A stretch of 64,000 bases of DNA from JAGOCV01 sp049445855 (GCF_049445855.1 NZ_JBMSDV010000003.1:124001-188000), one strand, 5' to 3'. Shown: positions 7,955-17,793, numbered from the stretch's first letter. Notes: generated from the sequence alone by a model not told the origin. Numbers and translations are program-made.

Positions 7955-9876
7955 CACTGCGTGCCGCCTGCGATGGCGGCTTTGCGCAGGTCCGACACCA
8001 CGGAGAGCGTGGCTGCTTCCGCGAAGGCATTGACCGAACGCTGGGGCACGTCGGCCGGCAGGAAGCTGGTGTAGGCCTGCGACAGCACGGGTGCAGGCTG
8101 GCCCGGTGTGGTCAGCAATATCTGCCACTGCGCGCGCGCCGTGGCGCGGGACTCCAGACGGCGGAACTGCAGCGTGAGCGTGAGTGGCGCCCCGATGGGT
8201 TTCACTTCGAGGCCATTGCGCGTGACCACGCGCTCGACGATGCCCTGCACCACCGCGCGGTCGATGCCGGGCGGCAGGTCGGACACCTGGATCGCCAGGG
8301 CCAGCGGTTGCGTCTGCTCGACGGCCGGGATCAGGAACGCATCGCGTTCACCCGTGACCAGGCTGGCTTCGATCGCCTTGGCCAGCGTGGGCACATCGGT
8401 GCCGGCCACTTCGTCGGGCAGCAGGTCGATGCCCACCGAATTCATGATGCGGCCATACGCTGCCTGCGTGGCCGCATAGGCCGATGCCAGCTGGAAGCGC
8501 GAGACGATCGCGCGCGAGTCGGTGCGCAGCGCTTCGAGTTCGCTTTCCAGCTTGTTGAGGCTGCCCGCGCGCGAAACACTGGCCAGGCGCTGGTCCACGC
8601 GCGTCGACTCGGCGGCGAGCTCGTAGTCGAGCACGGAGAGTTTGTAGCGCTCCACCGACACGCGCACCTGCGTGATCACGGCCATGGTCAACGCGAGGCG
8701 TCGTGCCTCGTCGGCCTTCTTGCGTGCTTCGTTGGTGCGCTCGATGGTCGGGTAGTCCAGCAGGCGGATCAGGTTGACCGAGAGGTTCACGCCCGCTTCC
8801 GACCAGCTGTTGTTGTACATGTACTCGTTGGAGTCGTAGCGGCCGCCCGCGTAGAAGTTCAGGCTGGGGAACAGCGCGGCGATCTGCTTCTTCGCTTCAT
8901 TGATGCCGATGCGTGCCTTGTAGTCTTCCTCGCGCAGCTCGGGGCGGTTTTCCAGCGCGAGCTGCTCGAGCTCGCCCACATTGACCGGCACGGATGCCAG
9001 GCGGTCTTCCATGTGATCCGCCAGCTGGAAGTCGGTGCCGGGCGTCACGCTCATCAGCGCGGCGAGTTCGCGCTTGGCGAATTCCATTTCCTGGCGCTTC
9101 ACGTTCACGAGCGTCATCGCGTCCAGCAGTGCGCGCTGGTACGACAGCGCCTGCGCGGGCGGCAACACGCCGGCACGCTCGGCTTCCTGCGACTTGGCCT
9201 GCGCATCGCGGATGCGCACGAGCAGCGCGTCGGCTTCGCCCAGCAGTTGCTGCGCGCTCACCGCGCGCCAGTAGGCGTTGCGCACGTCCTGCACGATGTT
9301 GTGCAGGATCTTGCGCCGGCGTTCCTCGGCGATGTTGAATTCGTCCGCTGCCTGTTTGGAGCGGTAGTAGCCGATGCCGAAGTCCAGCGCGTTCCACGAC
9401 AGCGTGGCGCGGTTGTAGTAGTGCGAGCGCTCTTCCGACGTCGAGGGGCGCAGGCTCACCACGCGGTCTTCGATGCCGATGCTGGTGCCGCCCGAATCGT
9501 TGTTGCGCGACGAGTAGCCGGCTTCGACCACGAGCCTGGGCATGAGGTCCATGTTGGCCACATCCAGCAGGCCGCGCGAGAGTGCGCTCTCCATCAGCTT
9601 GAGGCGGTAGTCCAGGTTGTACTTGAGCGCACGGGCCAGTGCGGTCGAGAACGTCACCGGTCCGCGCAGCGGGTCCTGCGCGCGGTAGATGCGCTCCTGG
9701 TCGGCCTGTGCGCGGCTGGCGACTTCGGAGGCGGGGATCTTCTCGGGCTTGACCGTGCCGCAGCCTGCGAGGAAGAGTGCCACGGCCACGGTCGCGCCCA
9801 TGGTGATCCGCGCGGGCTTGAATGCGGGGCGCGGGTGGGACAGGAGGTGAACGGAGTTGCGTGTGATCGACGTCAT
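7954..9876 (-). CDS. TolC-family outer-membrane efflux lipoprotein
   Basis: Outer-membrane channel of the TolC family, 640 residues, with a lipoprotein signal: LFLAGC places the lipid-bearing Cys at about residue 39. Two TolC repeats are recognisable, with long helical stretches (LSYQRALLDAMTLVNVKRQEM; RSKQAADEFNIAEERRRKILHN) and NRPELREEDYKARI between them. After about residue 490 there is an extra C-terminal domain of about 150 residues (QPLALAIQVSDLPPGIDRA onward) that ordinary TolC proteins lack; I do not recognise it. The gene follows the giant surface protein by 39 bases and overlaps the small adaptor by one base. It is the likely exit channel for that locus. The start at 9876 has only a weak ribosome binding site (AGAGAAG). 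Confidence 0.85.
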   Translation of the reverse strand: MTSITRNSVHLLSHPRPAFKPARITMGATVAVALFLAGCGTVKPEKIPASEVASRAQADQERIYRAQDPLRGPVTFSTALARALKYNLDYRLKLMESALSRGLLDVANMDLMPRLVVEAGYSSRNNDSGGTSIGIEDRVVSLRPSTSEERSHYYNRATLSWNALDFGIGYYRSKQAADEFNIAEERRRKILHNIVQDVRNAYWRAVSAQQLLGEADALLVRIRDAQAKSQEAERAGVLPPAQALSYQRALLDAMTLVNVKRQEMEFAKRELAALMSVTPGTDFQLADHMEDRLASVPVNVGELEQLALENRPELREEDYKARIGINEAKKQIAALFPSLNFYAGGRYDSNEYMYNNSWSEAGVNLSVNLIRLLDYPTIERTNEARKKADEARRLALTMAVITQVRVSVERYKLSVLDYELAAESTRVDQRLASVSRAGSLNKLESELEALRTDSRAIVSRFQLASAYAATQAAYGRIMNSVGIDLLPDEVAGTDVPTLAKAIEASLVTGERDAFLIPAVEQTQPLALAIQVSDLPPGIDRAVVQGIVERVVTRNGLEVKPIGAPLTLTLQFRRLESRATARAQWQILLTTPGQPAPVLSQAYTSFLPADVPQRSVNAFAEAATLSVVSDLRKAAIAGGTQ

Positions 9877-9915
9877 GTGTTGTTACTTCTCTGATTCATT
9901 CAATCGGATGCGTGC

Positions 9916-12900
9916 TCAGGTATGGCTCACGGCCTGAGGAACTTTCACGGGGCGGGCCTTCTGGGTAGCGGCGGCCAGGCTCATGTCCTTGACCGAGCCT
10001 TGCCGGCCCGCCATCGCAGCGAGTTGCTCGGAGAACGGCGTGGCTCCGCGCGGCGCGGCGATGCTGGCCTGTGCCTCGGCCTGCAGGGCTTCGAGGTCGG
10101 CAATGAACGCGTCCCGCTGCGCTGTGCCACCGGCATCGGTGTCCGCGCCGGATGCGTCAGCGGCCTGCACCGGCTGGCCCGCCGTGCCGGCATCGGCCGT
10201 CTGCGCCGTTTCCTCGCCGGCGTTTACCGGGTTCGGGCCGAACGGCGAGAAGTCGTCGAACAGCGTGGACGCGCCGACCACCATGCTGTTGCCCAGGCCA
10301 CGCGCGCGGCTCTGGCCTTCGGCGAGCAGTTGCTTGCTGAAGGCGACACCGTCGCGGCTCACGTGCTGCGTGTTCGTCATGTCCTGGTCGATGGCCAGCA
10401 GCTCGCTCTGGATTTCCGCGCCGAACTCGATGCCCTGACCGTCGCCGATCTGTGCGGAGAGCGACTGGATCAGCTGCGCCGATTCGGCCACGGAGAGCTG
10501 CACGAACACGGCAGGCTCGAACGGCTGGTAGATCACCGGCGGATCGAACTGGTCCAGGCCCGGGAAGATGATCGGCGGCATCCGGTTGTCCGGGCCGAGG
10601 ATGGTGATGGTCAGCGTCGCGGTGCTGGTGTCGCCGTCCGCATCGGTGATGGTGTAGGTGAAGGTTTCCACCAGCGTCTGGCCGGTGTAGAGGTCCTTCA
10701 CCGCGGGGTGCTCGGTGTTCACCGCGAAGCTGTAGCTGCCGTCGGCGTTGAGCGTGAGCGTGCCGTAGGTGGCCGGCAGCGGCGTGCCCACGATGCCGCC
10801 TGCGAGTGCCGTCACGGTGGTCGGTCCGTCCGCGCCGGGCCGGTCGGCCACATCGCCCGCGCCACCGCCGGTGAGCACGTTGCCGCCGACCGTCGCGCTC
10901 GGCCCACCGAGCTGCACGCTCGCGCGGTCGTCGTTGGCGGCCGGCGAATCGTCGATCACCAGCACGGTGACGGTGCCGCCCACGGTGTCGCCGTCCGTAT
11001 CGGTGACAGAGACGGCAATCGCTTTCGTCACTTCGGGCACGCCATGCGTCTGCGGCGTGATGAGCGTGTAGCGGTAGCCCACGGTGCCGGTCGCCGGGTC
11101 GTAGCTGGTGATGGTGATGGTGCCCATCGGCGTGGCGATGGGCGCAAGCGGTGTGCCCGGCAGGCCGGTGAGCTGGCCCAGCGTGATGTCCGTGCCGCCG
11201 ACGGTGATGCGGTCGATGCCGTCGGGCACGTTCAGCACGAAGGTGCCGGTCGCCGTCTGGCTGCCGCCACCGTCCGTGAGACCTTGCTCGTACACGGTGG
11301 CCTCGCCCGTCGTGCCGCCGCCGTTGCCGTCGGTGACGGTGAGCGAGAGCGGCGCGACGCTGGTGGTCAGCGTGAGCGTGCCGGTGCTGTAGCGCGACGT
11401 ACCGCCGGTTGCGCCGGCGATGTTCAGCGTGGTGCCGCCCGTGGGCGCGACGGTGCTGTTGCCGCCGTCGCCGGTTTCCACGAGGCGCACGGTGAGCGGT
11501 GCGGGCGTGCCGTTGAAGTCGCCGGCTGGCACGAAGCGCAGGCGGTCGTTGCCATCGAGCACCAGCGCATTGGCATCGGTGCGGCTGCCGACGGCGATCC
11601 AGGGGCCGGTGCCGTCGATCTGGTATTCCCACGCGCCTTCGGCCGGATTGGCAGCCGGGCCGACAACCGCCACGCCATGGAAGGTGTTGCTGGCCGAGCC
11701 GCCGGTGATCGGGTCCAGCGGGTCCGCGTACTGGCCGGCGAACAGCGTGTTGACGGACTGGCCACCTGCGTCGGCGGGCCGGTCGGCCTGTGACGGCACG
11801 ATGGTGACGACGGTGTCCAGCGGGTTGGCCAGTTGTGGCGCATCGTTCACTGCGTTCACGGTGATGGTGAACACGCGCGTGGTGGTCAGTGCGTTGTCGG
11901 TGCTGCCGGGTGCCGTGTCGGTGTACTCGTAGTCACCGTTGGCGCTGGTCGGGTCGTTGCTGTCGCCGCCCAGCACGTCGGGGCGCACGCCCGTGTTGCC
12001 CTTGTCGTCGTAGACGATGGTGACGTCGAAGCTGCCGTTCCAGTCGCTGGGCGTGGGCGCATCGGGTTCGTCGGGCAGGTTGATGACCATCGCCTTGAGC
12101 GAGGCGTTGATCTGGTCCTGCGAACCGGTGAGCACGACGGTGCCTGTGCCGACACCGGTGACGGCCGCCGTGCCGCCCACGCTGTTGAACGTGAAGCCTG
12201 TGGGCACCGACACCGTGGCGGTCATGGTGTTCGCCACGCCGGCGTCCGGGTCGAACAGCGTGATGTTGCCGATGGTGCCATTGAGCGTGACGGTGGCCGA
12301 GCCTTCATCCACGACCAGCGTGCCGGGCACGGTGACCTGCCCCGGGTCGTTGAGGGTCGTGGGGAACACGATGCGCTGCGCCACGTTCACGTTGGGCGCC
12401 AGCGGCGCGGGAATGCCGGCGGTCAGATAGGGATCGATTTCGCCGGTGGACGGCAACTGCACGCCGCCACCCGTCGCCGGGTTGTCGCCGCCGTTGGCCG
12501 TGACGCCGAGCGCACCGGTCGTGCGGTCGCGCACGCGGTCGTCGGCGATCACCTGCACGCGGTAATTGGCGTCGATGTTGGCCAGTGGGCCTTCGATCTT
12601 CACCTGCAGGCCGGCGAGGTAGGCGTTCACCTCGGCCAGCGTGCCGCGGATCACGAGCGCGCTGCCGGTGCCGTCGAAGGTGGTGTCCACGGTGACGCCG
12701 CCGTTGCCGGGTGCCGACGAGCTGATGACGATGTTGTCCACGGGCGCGAGCGGATCGGTCATGTCCACGTAGTCGCCCGCCACCAGCGGGTTGCCCGTCG
12801 CGTCGTCGAGGATGCGCACGGTGACCTGCACGAAGTCGGTCTCGCCCGCCGCCACGTCCAGCGTGCCGGGGTCGGCGTCGATGTCGCCGTTGATGTCCAC

Positions 12901-15900
12901 GTCGCCGACGACGAAGCCGCCGACCGGCGTGGTGCCCACGAGGGGTTGTGCGCCGGAACCGGCCGAGACCGTGGGTGCGTCATTGACCGGCACGATGGTG
13001 ATGGGGATCACCAGCGGTGCGACGACATTGGGGACACTCGCGCCGCCGCCGGGCGCGTCGCCGATGGCCGATGCGCCTTCGTTGAATTGCACCGTCAGCG
13101 TGACGCTGCCGGACGTGCCGGTGCCGTTGTAATCGATGTTGCCGCCCGCCGGCGTTGTATAGCGCAGGCCGCTCGCCGGGTTGGTGACCAGGCTTTCGAT
13201 CAGGTCGGCGCGACCGGTGAGCGTGAGCACCTGGTTGCCGCCGACCACGGACGAATCCACCGTCACGCCGCCGAGCGCGCCGATGGACAGCGTGCCCTGG
13301 CCGACGGGAATGCTGAAGCTCACGGACACCGAGGTGCCGAAGGCCTCGGACTCCGCGTCACCGATGGTGAAGTTGCCGCCGATGAACAGGCTCTGGTCTT
13401 CATAGACCTCGAGATCGGGTGGGCCGGTGAAGGTCGGCACGTCGTTCTCCGACGAGGCGAACACACGCACGGTGTTGGCACCGATGTTGCCGGCCATGCC
13501 CGGGGGTATGCCGGTGCTGCCCACGCTGCCTGCGCCGTCGCCGTACCAGTTGAAGCCGTCGGTGTTCGGCACGAGTGCGGGCGAACCGCCGTTCTGGTTG
13601 TTTGCGCCGCCGTTGGCCGTGGCGTCGACCGCACCGCCGGGCACGCTGTCCACCAGCGCGCCGGTGCCGGCATCGCGCACGCGATCGTCGGCGATCACCT
13701 GGACGCGGTAGGCCGCATCGCGGTCGCTCGAGAAAGTCACGGTCAGCGTTTCCAACGCATCGTTGATCTGCTCGCGCGTGCCGCGCAGTACGAGGTAGTC
13801 GTTGGTGCCCCCCGTTGCAACGCCGCCGCCTGCGACGGAGGCCGCCAGCGTCACGCCGGTGTACTGCGCTGCGGTGAACGGCGTACCACCGTCCTGCAGC
13901 AGGCGCACGACGACCTGCATCACGTCGGTGTTGCCATCCGCGATGTCCACGTCGCCCACCGAGAAGCCGCCGACCGGGTCGGCCCCGCCGGCGTTGTCCA
14001 GGTGGATCGTGGTCGGGCCGGAGACCGACACGGTCGGTGCATCGTTGGTCTCGGTCGTGTAGATCCAGAACTCGTTGTTGTTCTGTTCCTTGTCGCCATC
14101 GGAGATGGTGAAAGTGAATTTGTCGTTCGGCGTGCCCGGGTAGGTGGCCGGCGCCGATTCGCCACCCGCATGCTGGTAGTAGACGCGCCCGGCCATCACG
14201 TCGGCCTGCGTGAACGACGAGCCCACGCCGAGCAGGCGGAAGGTCACGCCGTCGGTCGAGTACAGCAGCGTGCCTTCGGTCGGCGTGCCGGTGATGCGGA
14301 ACTGCACCTGCGCGGTGGTGCTGTCGGGGTCGTAGGCCGACAGGAACGCGGTGGTGATCTGCGTGCGCGTGCCTTCGGGAATGATCAGCGGCTCGTTCAC
14401 GGCGGTGCCCGCCGGTTCGCCCGGCAGCGCGCCGGGGTCGGCCTGCGTCGGGTCGGTGGCGATGCGCGGCGCGTCGTTCACGTTGGTGATCTGGATCGTC
14501 ACCGTGGCCGTGCCGGACGATGCGTCCCAGCGGTCGAGCGCCGACACGTCGAAGCTGGTCGTGCGCGTTTCGTCGCCGCTGCTCACGAAGCGCAGGCCGG
14601 TGGTGCCTGCGTTGCCTGTCAGCACGTTCGCGGGGATGACGGTCACCCCTGCCACCACGTTCTGCCACGAACTGCCGCCGTCCAGCGAGTACTGCAGGGT
14701 GCCGCCCGTGGGCAGTGTGGAGACCACGAAGCGCAAGGCATCGGGGCCGGTTGCATCGTTGTTGTATGCGAAGTTGTCGCCGCCACCGGCCAGCGTGGTG
14801 CCGGCTTCGTAGTAAGCCTCGCTGGTCGCGTCGTCGGCGTCCGAGATGCCCAGTTGCCCGGTGGTGATGTAGGCCGTGCCGCCTTCGGGAATGACGGAGG
14901 ACGATGAGCCCACGATCACCGGCGCGTCGTTGGCGGGGGTGACGAAGAACTTGAACTCCGTCTCCCAGCGGTCGACCGCGCCGCCGATGTTCACGCCGGC
15001 CGATGCCGACAGGCGCACGCTCGATTCGAAGTCCTCGCCGCCGTCGTGCGTGTAACGCACGCGGCTGTTGTCCAGGTCGTCCTGGGTGAAGGTGTCGTAC
15101 ACGTTCATCGCCACCCAGCTGCCGCCGGTGAAGCGTTCGAGCGTGCCGTTCCAGCCGGCGGCGGACCCGCCTTCGAAGCCGAGGATGGTGTAGACCGTCT
15201 GGTTGGCCGGGATGTTGCCCACCGAGTAGTGCAGGCCCGCGTCGCCGGGACCTGTGTTGCCCGTCAGCAGGATCGAGCCGCCCTCGACCAGTCCGCCACC
15301 GCGCGTTTCGTTGAGGTTGTCGGTGCCGGCGAAATTGGAGCTGACGTCGGTGACCGTGAGGTCGCGGTCCGGGAAGGCGCCGCCGTTGCCCGCAGGTGTT
15401 TCCAGCAGGCCGATGTCGAAGGTGAAGACGCGCAGTGCGTCATCGGCGAAATTGCCCGGCGTGCCGCCGTCCACGTAGACACCGCCCAGCCGCTCGATGC
15501 TCGTGCCGTCGGCGTTCCAGCGGATGCTGACCGAGTTGTCCACCAGCGAGAAGGAGAACTGGTCGAACTCGCCCGGGCCGGCCCCGGACACCTGCACGTA
15601 TTCGACACGGCCGTTGCGCACGTCGTCCAGCGTGAAGCTGCCGCCCAGCGGCAGGATCTCGCCATTGAGCAGGATGACGCCGCGCGTGGTGTCGCTCGTG
15701 ATGACGAAGGTCATCCGCTCTTCGCCCGAATCGACATCGGAGGCATTGAGCATCGTGTCGGTCAGCGTCACGGTGTAGCTGACGTTGTCCGTCACCGTCG
15801 CCGAACGTGTGGAGCCTTCGTCCCACACCGGGTCGTCGTTTACCGGCTGGACGGTCAGCGAGATGGTGGTCGACGCCGAAGCACCGACGCCGGTGCCGCC

Positions 15901-17793
15901 CCCGCCATCGGTCACCGTGACGCCGAAGCCGTCGGTGTAGGCGTAATCGGTGGCGGGGTTGCCGTCGCCGTCGCGGTTGCCGGTGTTGCCGTAGGTGAGC
16001 CCGCCGCGCGCGGCGTAGGAGAACTGGAAGCCCGTGCCCGTCGTCACATAGGCGAGCGTGATCGCCTCGTTCGTGAAGTTCATCGTCACGCCGTTGACGA
16101 TGGCCGTGCCGGTGAAGAACAGCGTGCCGTCGGTCGGCAGGCTGGTCAGGCGCACCATCAGCGTGGACAGGTCGTCGTCACCGCCGCCGTCGGCCACGAT
16201 GAGGTTGCCCACGACGGAGATCGGGTTGTTCGACGCGTCCAGCGCGTTGGCCGGCTGGCCTTCGAGGATGACGCCGGAGCCGCTGACGCTCGGCCCCTGG
16301 TTGACGGGCGTGATGTTCAGCGTGATGGTCGCCGTGTCGGACTGTGCGGTCGGCGTGGCGCCGTCGTTCACGCGGATCGAGAAGCCGTCGGCCGTGTTCT
16401 GGTCGGCGCCGGTGGCGGTGTGCACGTAGACGATCTTGCCGTCGAGCACGTCCTGGTAGGTGAAGATCGAATCGACGCCCAGCCGGGTGCCGTCGCGCAT
16501 CAGGTAGCCGTGTTGGGGCAGGCCCGTCACGCCGAAGATGATCTGCGCAGGCGTCTGCGTGCCGAGTGCGAGTTCGGCATCGATGGCCGCCAGCGTGGCG
16601 GGGGTGATGACCGTGTTGACGATCTCGTCCACGTTCTGGCTGTTGTTGGCCACCGACACGGGATCGTTCGACGGCGTCACGGTCACGCCCAGCGTGCGCG
16701 TCGTGGACAGCGGCGTGGCTTCGGAGTCGGTGACGGTCACGCGGATGGTCGCCGTGGCCGCCGTCACGCCGAGCTCGGTGTCCGAGGCCGTGAAGACGAT
16801 GCTCTTGAGCCAGGCGTCCGCCGCCGCGGCAGAGCCGGTGAAGGTGAGCGTGCCTGCGCCGGCACCGACGCCGCCGACGGTGAGCGAGCCCACCGTCGTG
16901 TCGCCGAGCAGGTCGCCATTGCTGTCCACCAGCACGGTCACGGTGACGTTGCCCGCGCCGTCGTCGGCAAGGCTCCAGCCGCTGAAGTTCACGCTGCTGG
17001 CGCCCGGCGCATTGATGCTGCTGGGTTCGACCACGGTGTAGGCGGCGCCCGGCGCGTTGACGGTCGGCGCGGCCAGCAAAGCGTCGTAGCCCATCGCGGC
17101 GAACGCCGTGGCCTCGATGCTGCCGCTCGAGGCCTCGAGCGTCCAGTTGCCGCCGCGCGCGGCATGGCCCGTTGCGTCGGTCGACGCGGCCACATCGGCC
17201 TGCGTCAGCGTGGCCAGTCGGTCGATGAATGCGGTGTCGCTCGCGGCCACGTCGCAGCCGTAGAGCAGGATGTCGCCGTCGGCGGTGAGTGCGCTGCCGA
17301 TGCGGTCGAGGTCTGCCTGCGCGGCGCTCAGCGTGGCCGCGTCGAGCGTCTGGTTGCCCAGCACGATGCCTTCGGCAGTGCCGTGGCTCAGGATGTGCAG
17401 CGCGCCGATGTTGCTTTGGCCGGCGAGCGCTTCGGCGATCTGCGCCGTGCCTGACCGATCGGTCGCCAGCACGATGACCTGGCTGCCGGCGGGCAGGCTG
17501 GCGACCAGTGATTCCCGGTCGGCCACGCTCCCGTCCACCACGTACACCTGGACGGGCGGTGTTTCCGTGTGCGCCGGGCCGACGTCCTGTTGTGTCGTGA
17601 CGGGGTGCGCGTCCGGCGCTGCTGCGCCGTGATCGGCCGCGGCCTCCGGCGGTACTTCTGCAGGCGCGCCGGGCGCGTCGGCGCTGGCGGCCTCGACGAA
17701 GGCTGCGCCGTCGAACAGTTGACGGGCTTCAAGGGGGAAATGATGTGCGCGCGGCTTCAGGCGGCGCGGGAGTCCGGAACGGGTACTAGACAC
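9916..17793 (-). CDS. Giant surface protein: LEPR-type start, DUF4347 domain, cadherin-like repeats
   Basis: Very large predicted surface or secreted protein, 2625 residues, read from a GTG at 17793 with a strong ribosome binding site (GAGGTGG, 7 bases upstream). The N-terminus has no classical signal peptide but carries PLEARQLFDGAA (residues 20-31), the LEPR-XLL-type motif of large exported repeat proteins. Residues about 80-240 form a DUF4347 domain with LHILSHG (His137) and LLYGCD (Cys180). From about 245 to 2330 there are roughly a dozen cadherin/Ig-like modules, many opening with NDAP, plus a VCBS-like module (GTLTLNADGSYSF). The last 250 residues are Ala/Gln-rich and not repetitive. 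No RTX nonapeptides are visible. It probably acts as an adhesin or matrix protein exported by the genes that follow; function is inferred. Confidence 0.85.
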   Translation of the reverse strand: MSSTRSGLPRRLKPRAHHFPLEARQLFDGAAFVEAASADAPGAPAEVPPEAAADHGAAAPDAHPVTTQQDVGPAHTETPPVQVYVVDGSVADRESLVASLPAGSQVIVLATDRSGTAQIAEALAGQSNIGALHILSHGTAEGIVLGNQTLDAATLSAAQADLDRIGSALTADGDILLYGCDVAASDTAFIDRLATLTQADVAASTDATGHAARGGNWTLEASSGSIEATAFAAMGYDALLAAPTVNAPGAAYTVVEPSSINAPGASSVNFSGWSLADDGAGNVTVTVLVDSNGDLLGDTTVGSLTVGGVGAGAGTLTFTGSAAAADAWLKSIVFTASDTELGVTAATATIRVTVTDSEATPLSTTRTLGVTVTPSNDPVSVANNSQNVDEIVNTVITPATLAAIDAELALGTQTPAQIIFGVTGLPQHGYLMRDGTRLGVDSIFTYQDVLDGKIVYVHTATGADQNTADGFSIRVNDGATPTAQSDTATITLNITPVNQGPSVSGSGVILEGQPANALDASNNPISVVGNLIVADGGGDDDLSTLMVRLTSLPTDGTLFFTGTAIVNGVTMNFTNEAITLAYVTTGTGFQFSYAARGGLTYGNTGNRDGDGNPATDYAYTDGFGVTVTDGGGGTGVGASASTTISLTVQPVNDDPVWDEGSTRSATVTDNVSYTVTLTDTMLNASDVDSGEERMTFVITSDTTRGVILLNGEILPLGGSFTLDDVRNGRVEYVQVSGAGPGEFDQFSFSLVDNSVSIRWNADGTSIERLGGVYVDGGTPGNFADDALRVFTFDIGLLETPAGNGGAFPDRDLTVTDVSSNFAGTDNLNETRGGGLVEGGSILLTGNTGPGDAGLHYSVGNIPANQTVYTILGFEGGSAAGWNGTLERFTGGSWVAMNVYDTFTQDDLDNSRVRYTHDGGEDFESSVRLSASAGVNIGGAVDRWETEFKFFVTPANDAPVIVGSSSSVIPEGGTAYITTGQLGISDADDATSEAYYEAGTTLAGGGDNFAYNNDATGPDALRFVVSTLPTGGTLQYSLDGGSSWQNVVAGVTVIPANVLTGNAGTTGLRFVSSGDETRTTSFDVSALDRWDASSGTATVTIQITNVNDAPRIATDPTQADPGALPGEPAGTAVNEPLIIPEGTRTQITTAFLSAYDPDSTTAQVQFRITGTPTEGTLLYSTDGVTFRLLGVGSSFTQADVMAGRVYYQHAGGESAPATYPGTPNDKFTFTISDGDKEQNNNEFWIYTTETNDAPTVSVSGPTTIHLDNAGGADPVGGFSVGDVDIADGNTDVMQVVVRLLQDGGTPFTAAQYTGVTLAASVAGGGVATGGTNDYLVLRGTREQINDALETLTVTFSSDRDAAYRVQVIADDRVRDAGTGALVDSVPGGAVDATANGGANNQNGGSPALVPNTDGFNWYGDGAGSVGSTGIPPGMAGNIGANTVRVFASSENDVPTFTGPPDLEVYEDQSLFIGGNFTIGDAESEAFGTSVSVSFSIPVGQGTLSIGALGGVTVDSSVVGGNQVLTLTGRADLIESLVTNPASGLRYTTPAGGNIDYNGTGTSGSVTLTVQFNEGASAIGDAPGGGASVPNVVAPLVIPITIVPVNDAPTVSAGSGAQPLVGTTPVGGFVVGDVDINGDIDADPGTLDVAAGETDFVQVTVRILDDATGNPLVAGDYVDMTDPLAPVDNIVISSSAPGNGGVTVDTTFDGTGSALVIRGTLAEVNAYLAGLQVKIEGPLANIDANYRVQVIADDRVRDRTTGALGVTANGGDNPATGGGVQLPSTGEIDPYLTAGIPAPLAPNVNVAQRIVFPTTLNDPGQVTVPGTLVVDEGSATVTLNGTIGNITLFDPDAGVANTMTATVSVPTGFTFNSVGGTAAVTGVGTGTVVLTGSQDQINASLKAMVINLPDEPDAPTPSDWNGSFDVTIVYDDKGNTGVRPDVLGGDSNDPTSANGDYEYTDTAPGSTDNALTTTRVFTITVNAVNDAPQLANPLDTVVTIVPSQADRPADAGGQSVNTLFAGQYADPLDPITGGSASNTFHGVAVVGPAANPAEGAWEYQIDGTGPWIAVGSRTDANALVLDGNDRLRFVPAGDFNGTPAPLTVRLVETGDGGNSTVAPTGGTTLNIAGATGGTSRYSTGTLTLTTSVAPLSLTVTDGNGGGTTGEATVYEQGLTDGGGSQTATGTFVLNVPDGIDRITVGGTDITLGQLTGLPGTPLAPIATPMGTITITSYDPATGTVGYRYTLITPQTHGVPEVTKAIAVSVTDTDGDTVGGTVTVLVIDDSPAANDDRASVQLGGPSATVGGNVLTGGGAGDVADRPGADGPTTVTALAGGIVGTPLPATYGTLTLNADGSYSFAVNTEHPAVKDLYTGQTLVETFTYTITDADGDTSTATLTITILGPDNRMPPIIFPGLDQFDPPVIYQPFEPAVFVQLSVAESAQLIQSLSAQIGDGQGIEFGAEIQSELLAIDQDMTNTQHVSRDGVAFSKQLLAEGQSRARGLGNSMVVGASTLFDDFSPFGPNPVNAGEETAQTADAGTAGQPVQAADASGADTDAGGTAQRDAFIADLEALQAEAQASIAAPRGATPFSEQLAAMAGRQGSVKDMSLAAATQKARPVKVPQAVSHT

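Noticed and set aside
11833..17454. Very long open frames on the plus strand opposite the giant gene.
   Set aside because: They are antisense to a gene with clear domains, have Arg/His/Gly-rich low-complexity products, and arise from the strong third-position G+C bias.
9916..17793. Possibility that the giant protein is an RTX toxin or a non-ribosomal peptide synthetase.
   Set aside because: No GGxGxDxUx repeats and no adenylation, condensation or carrier motifs; the repeats are cadherin/Ig-like.
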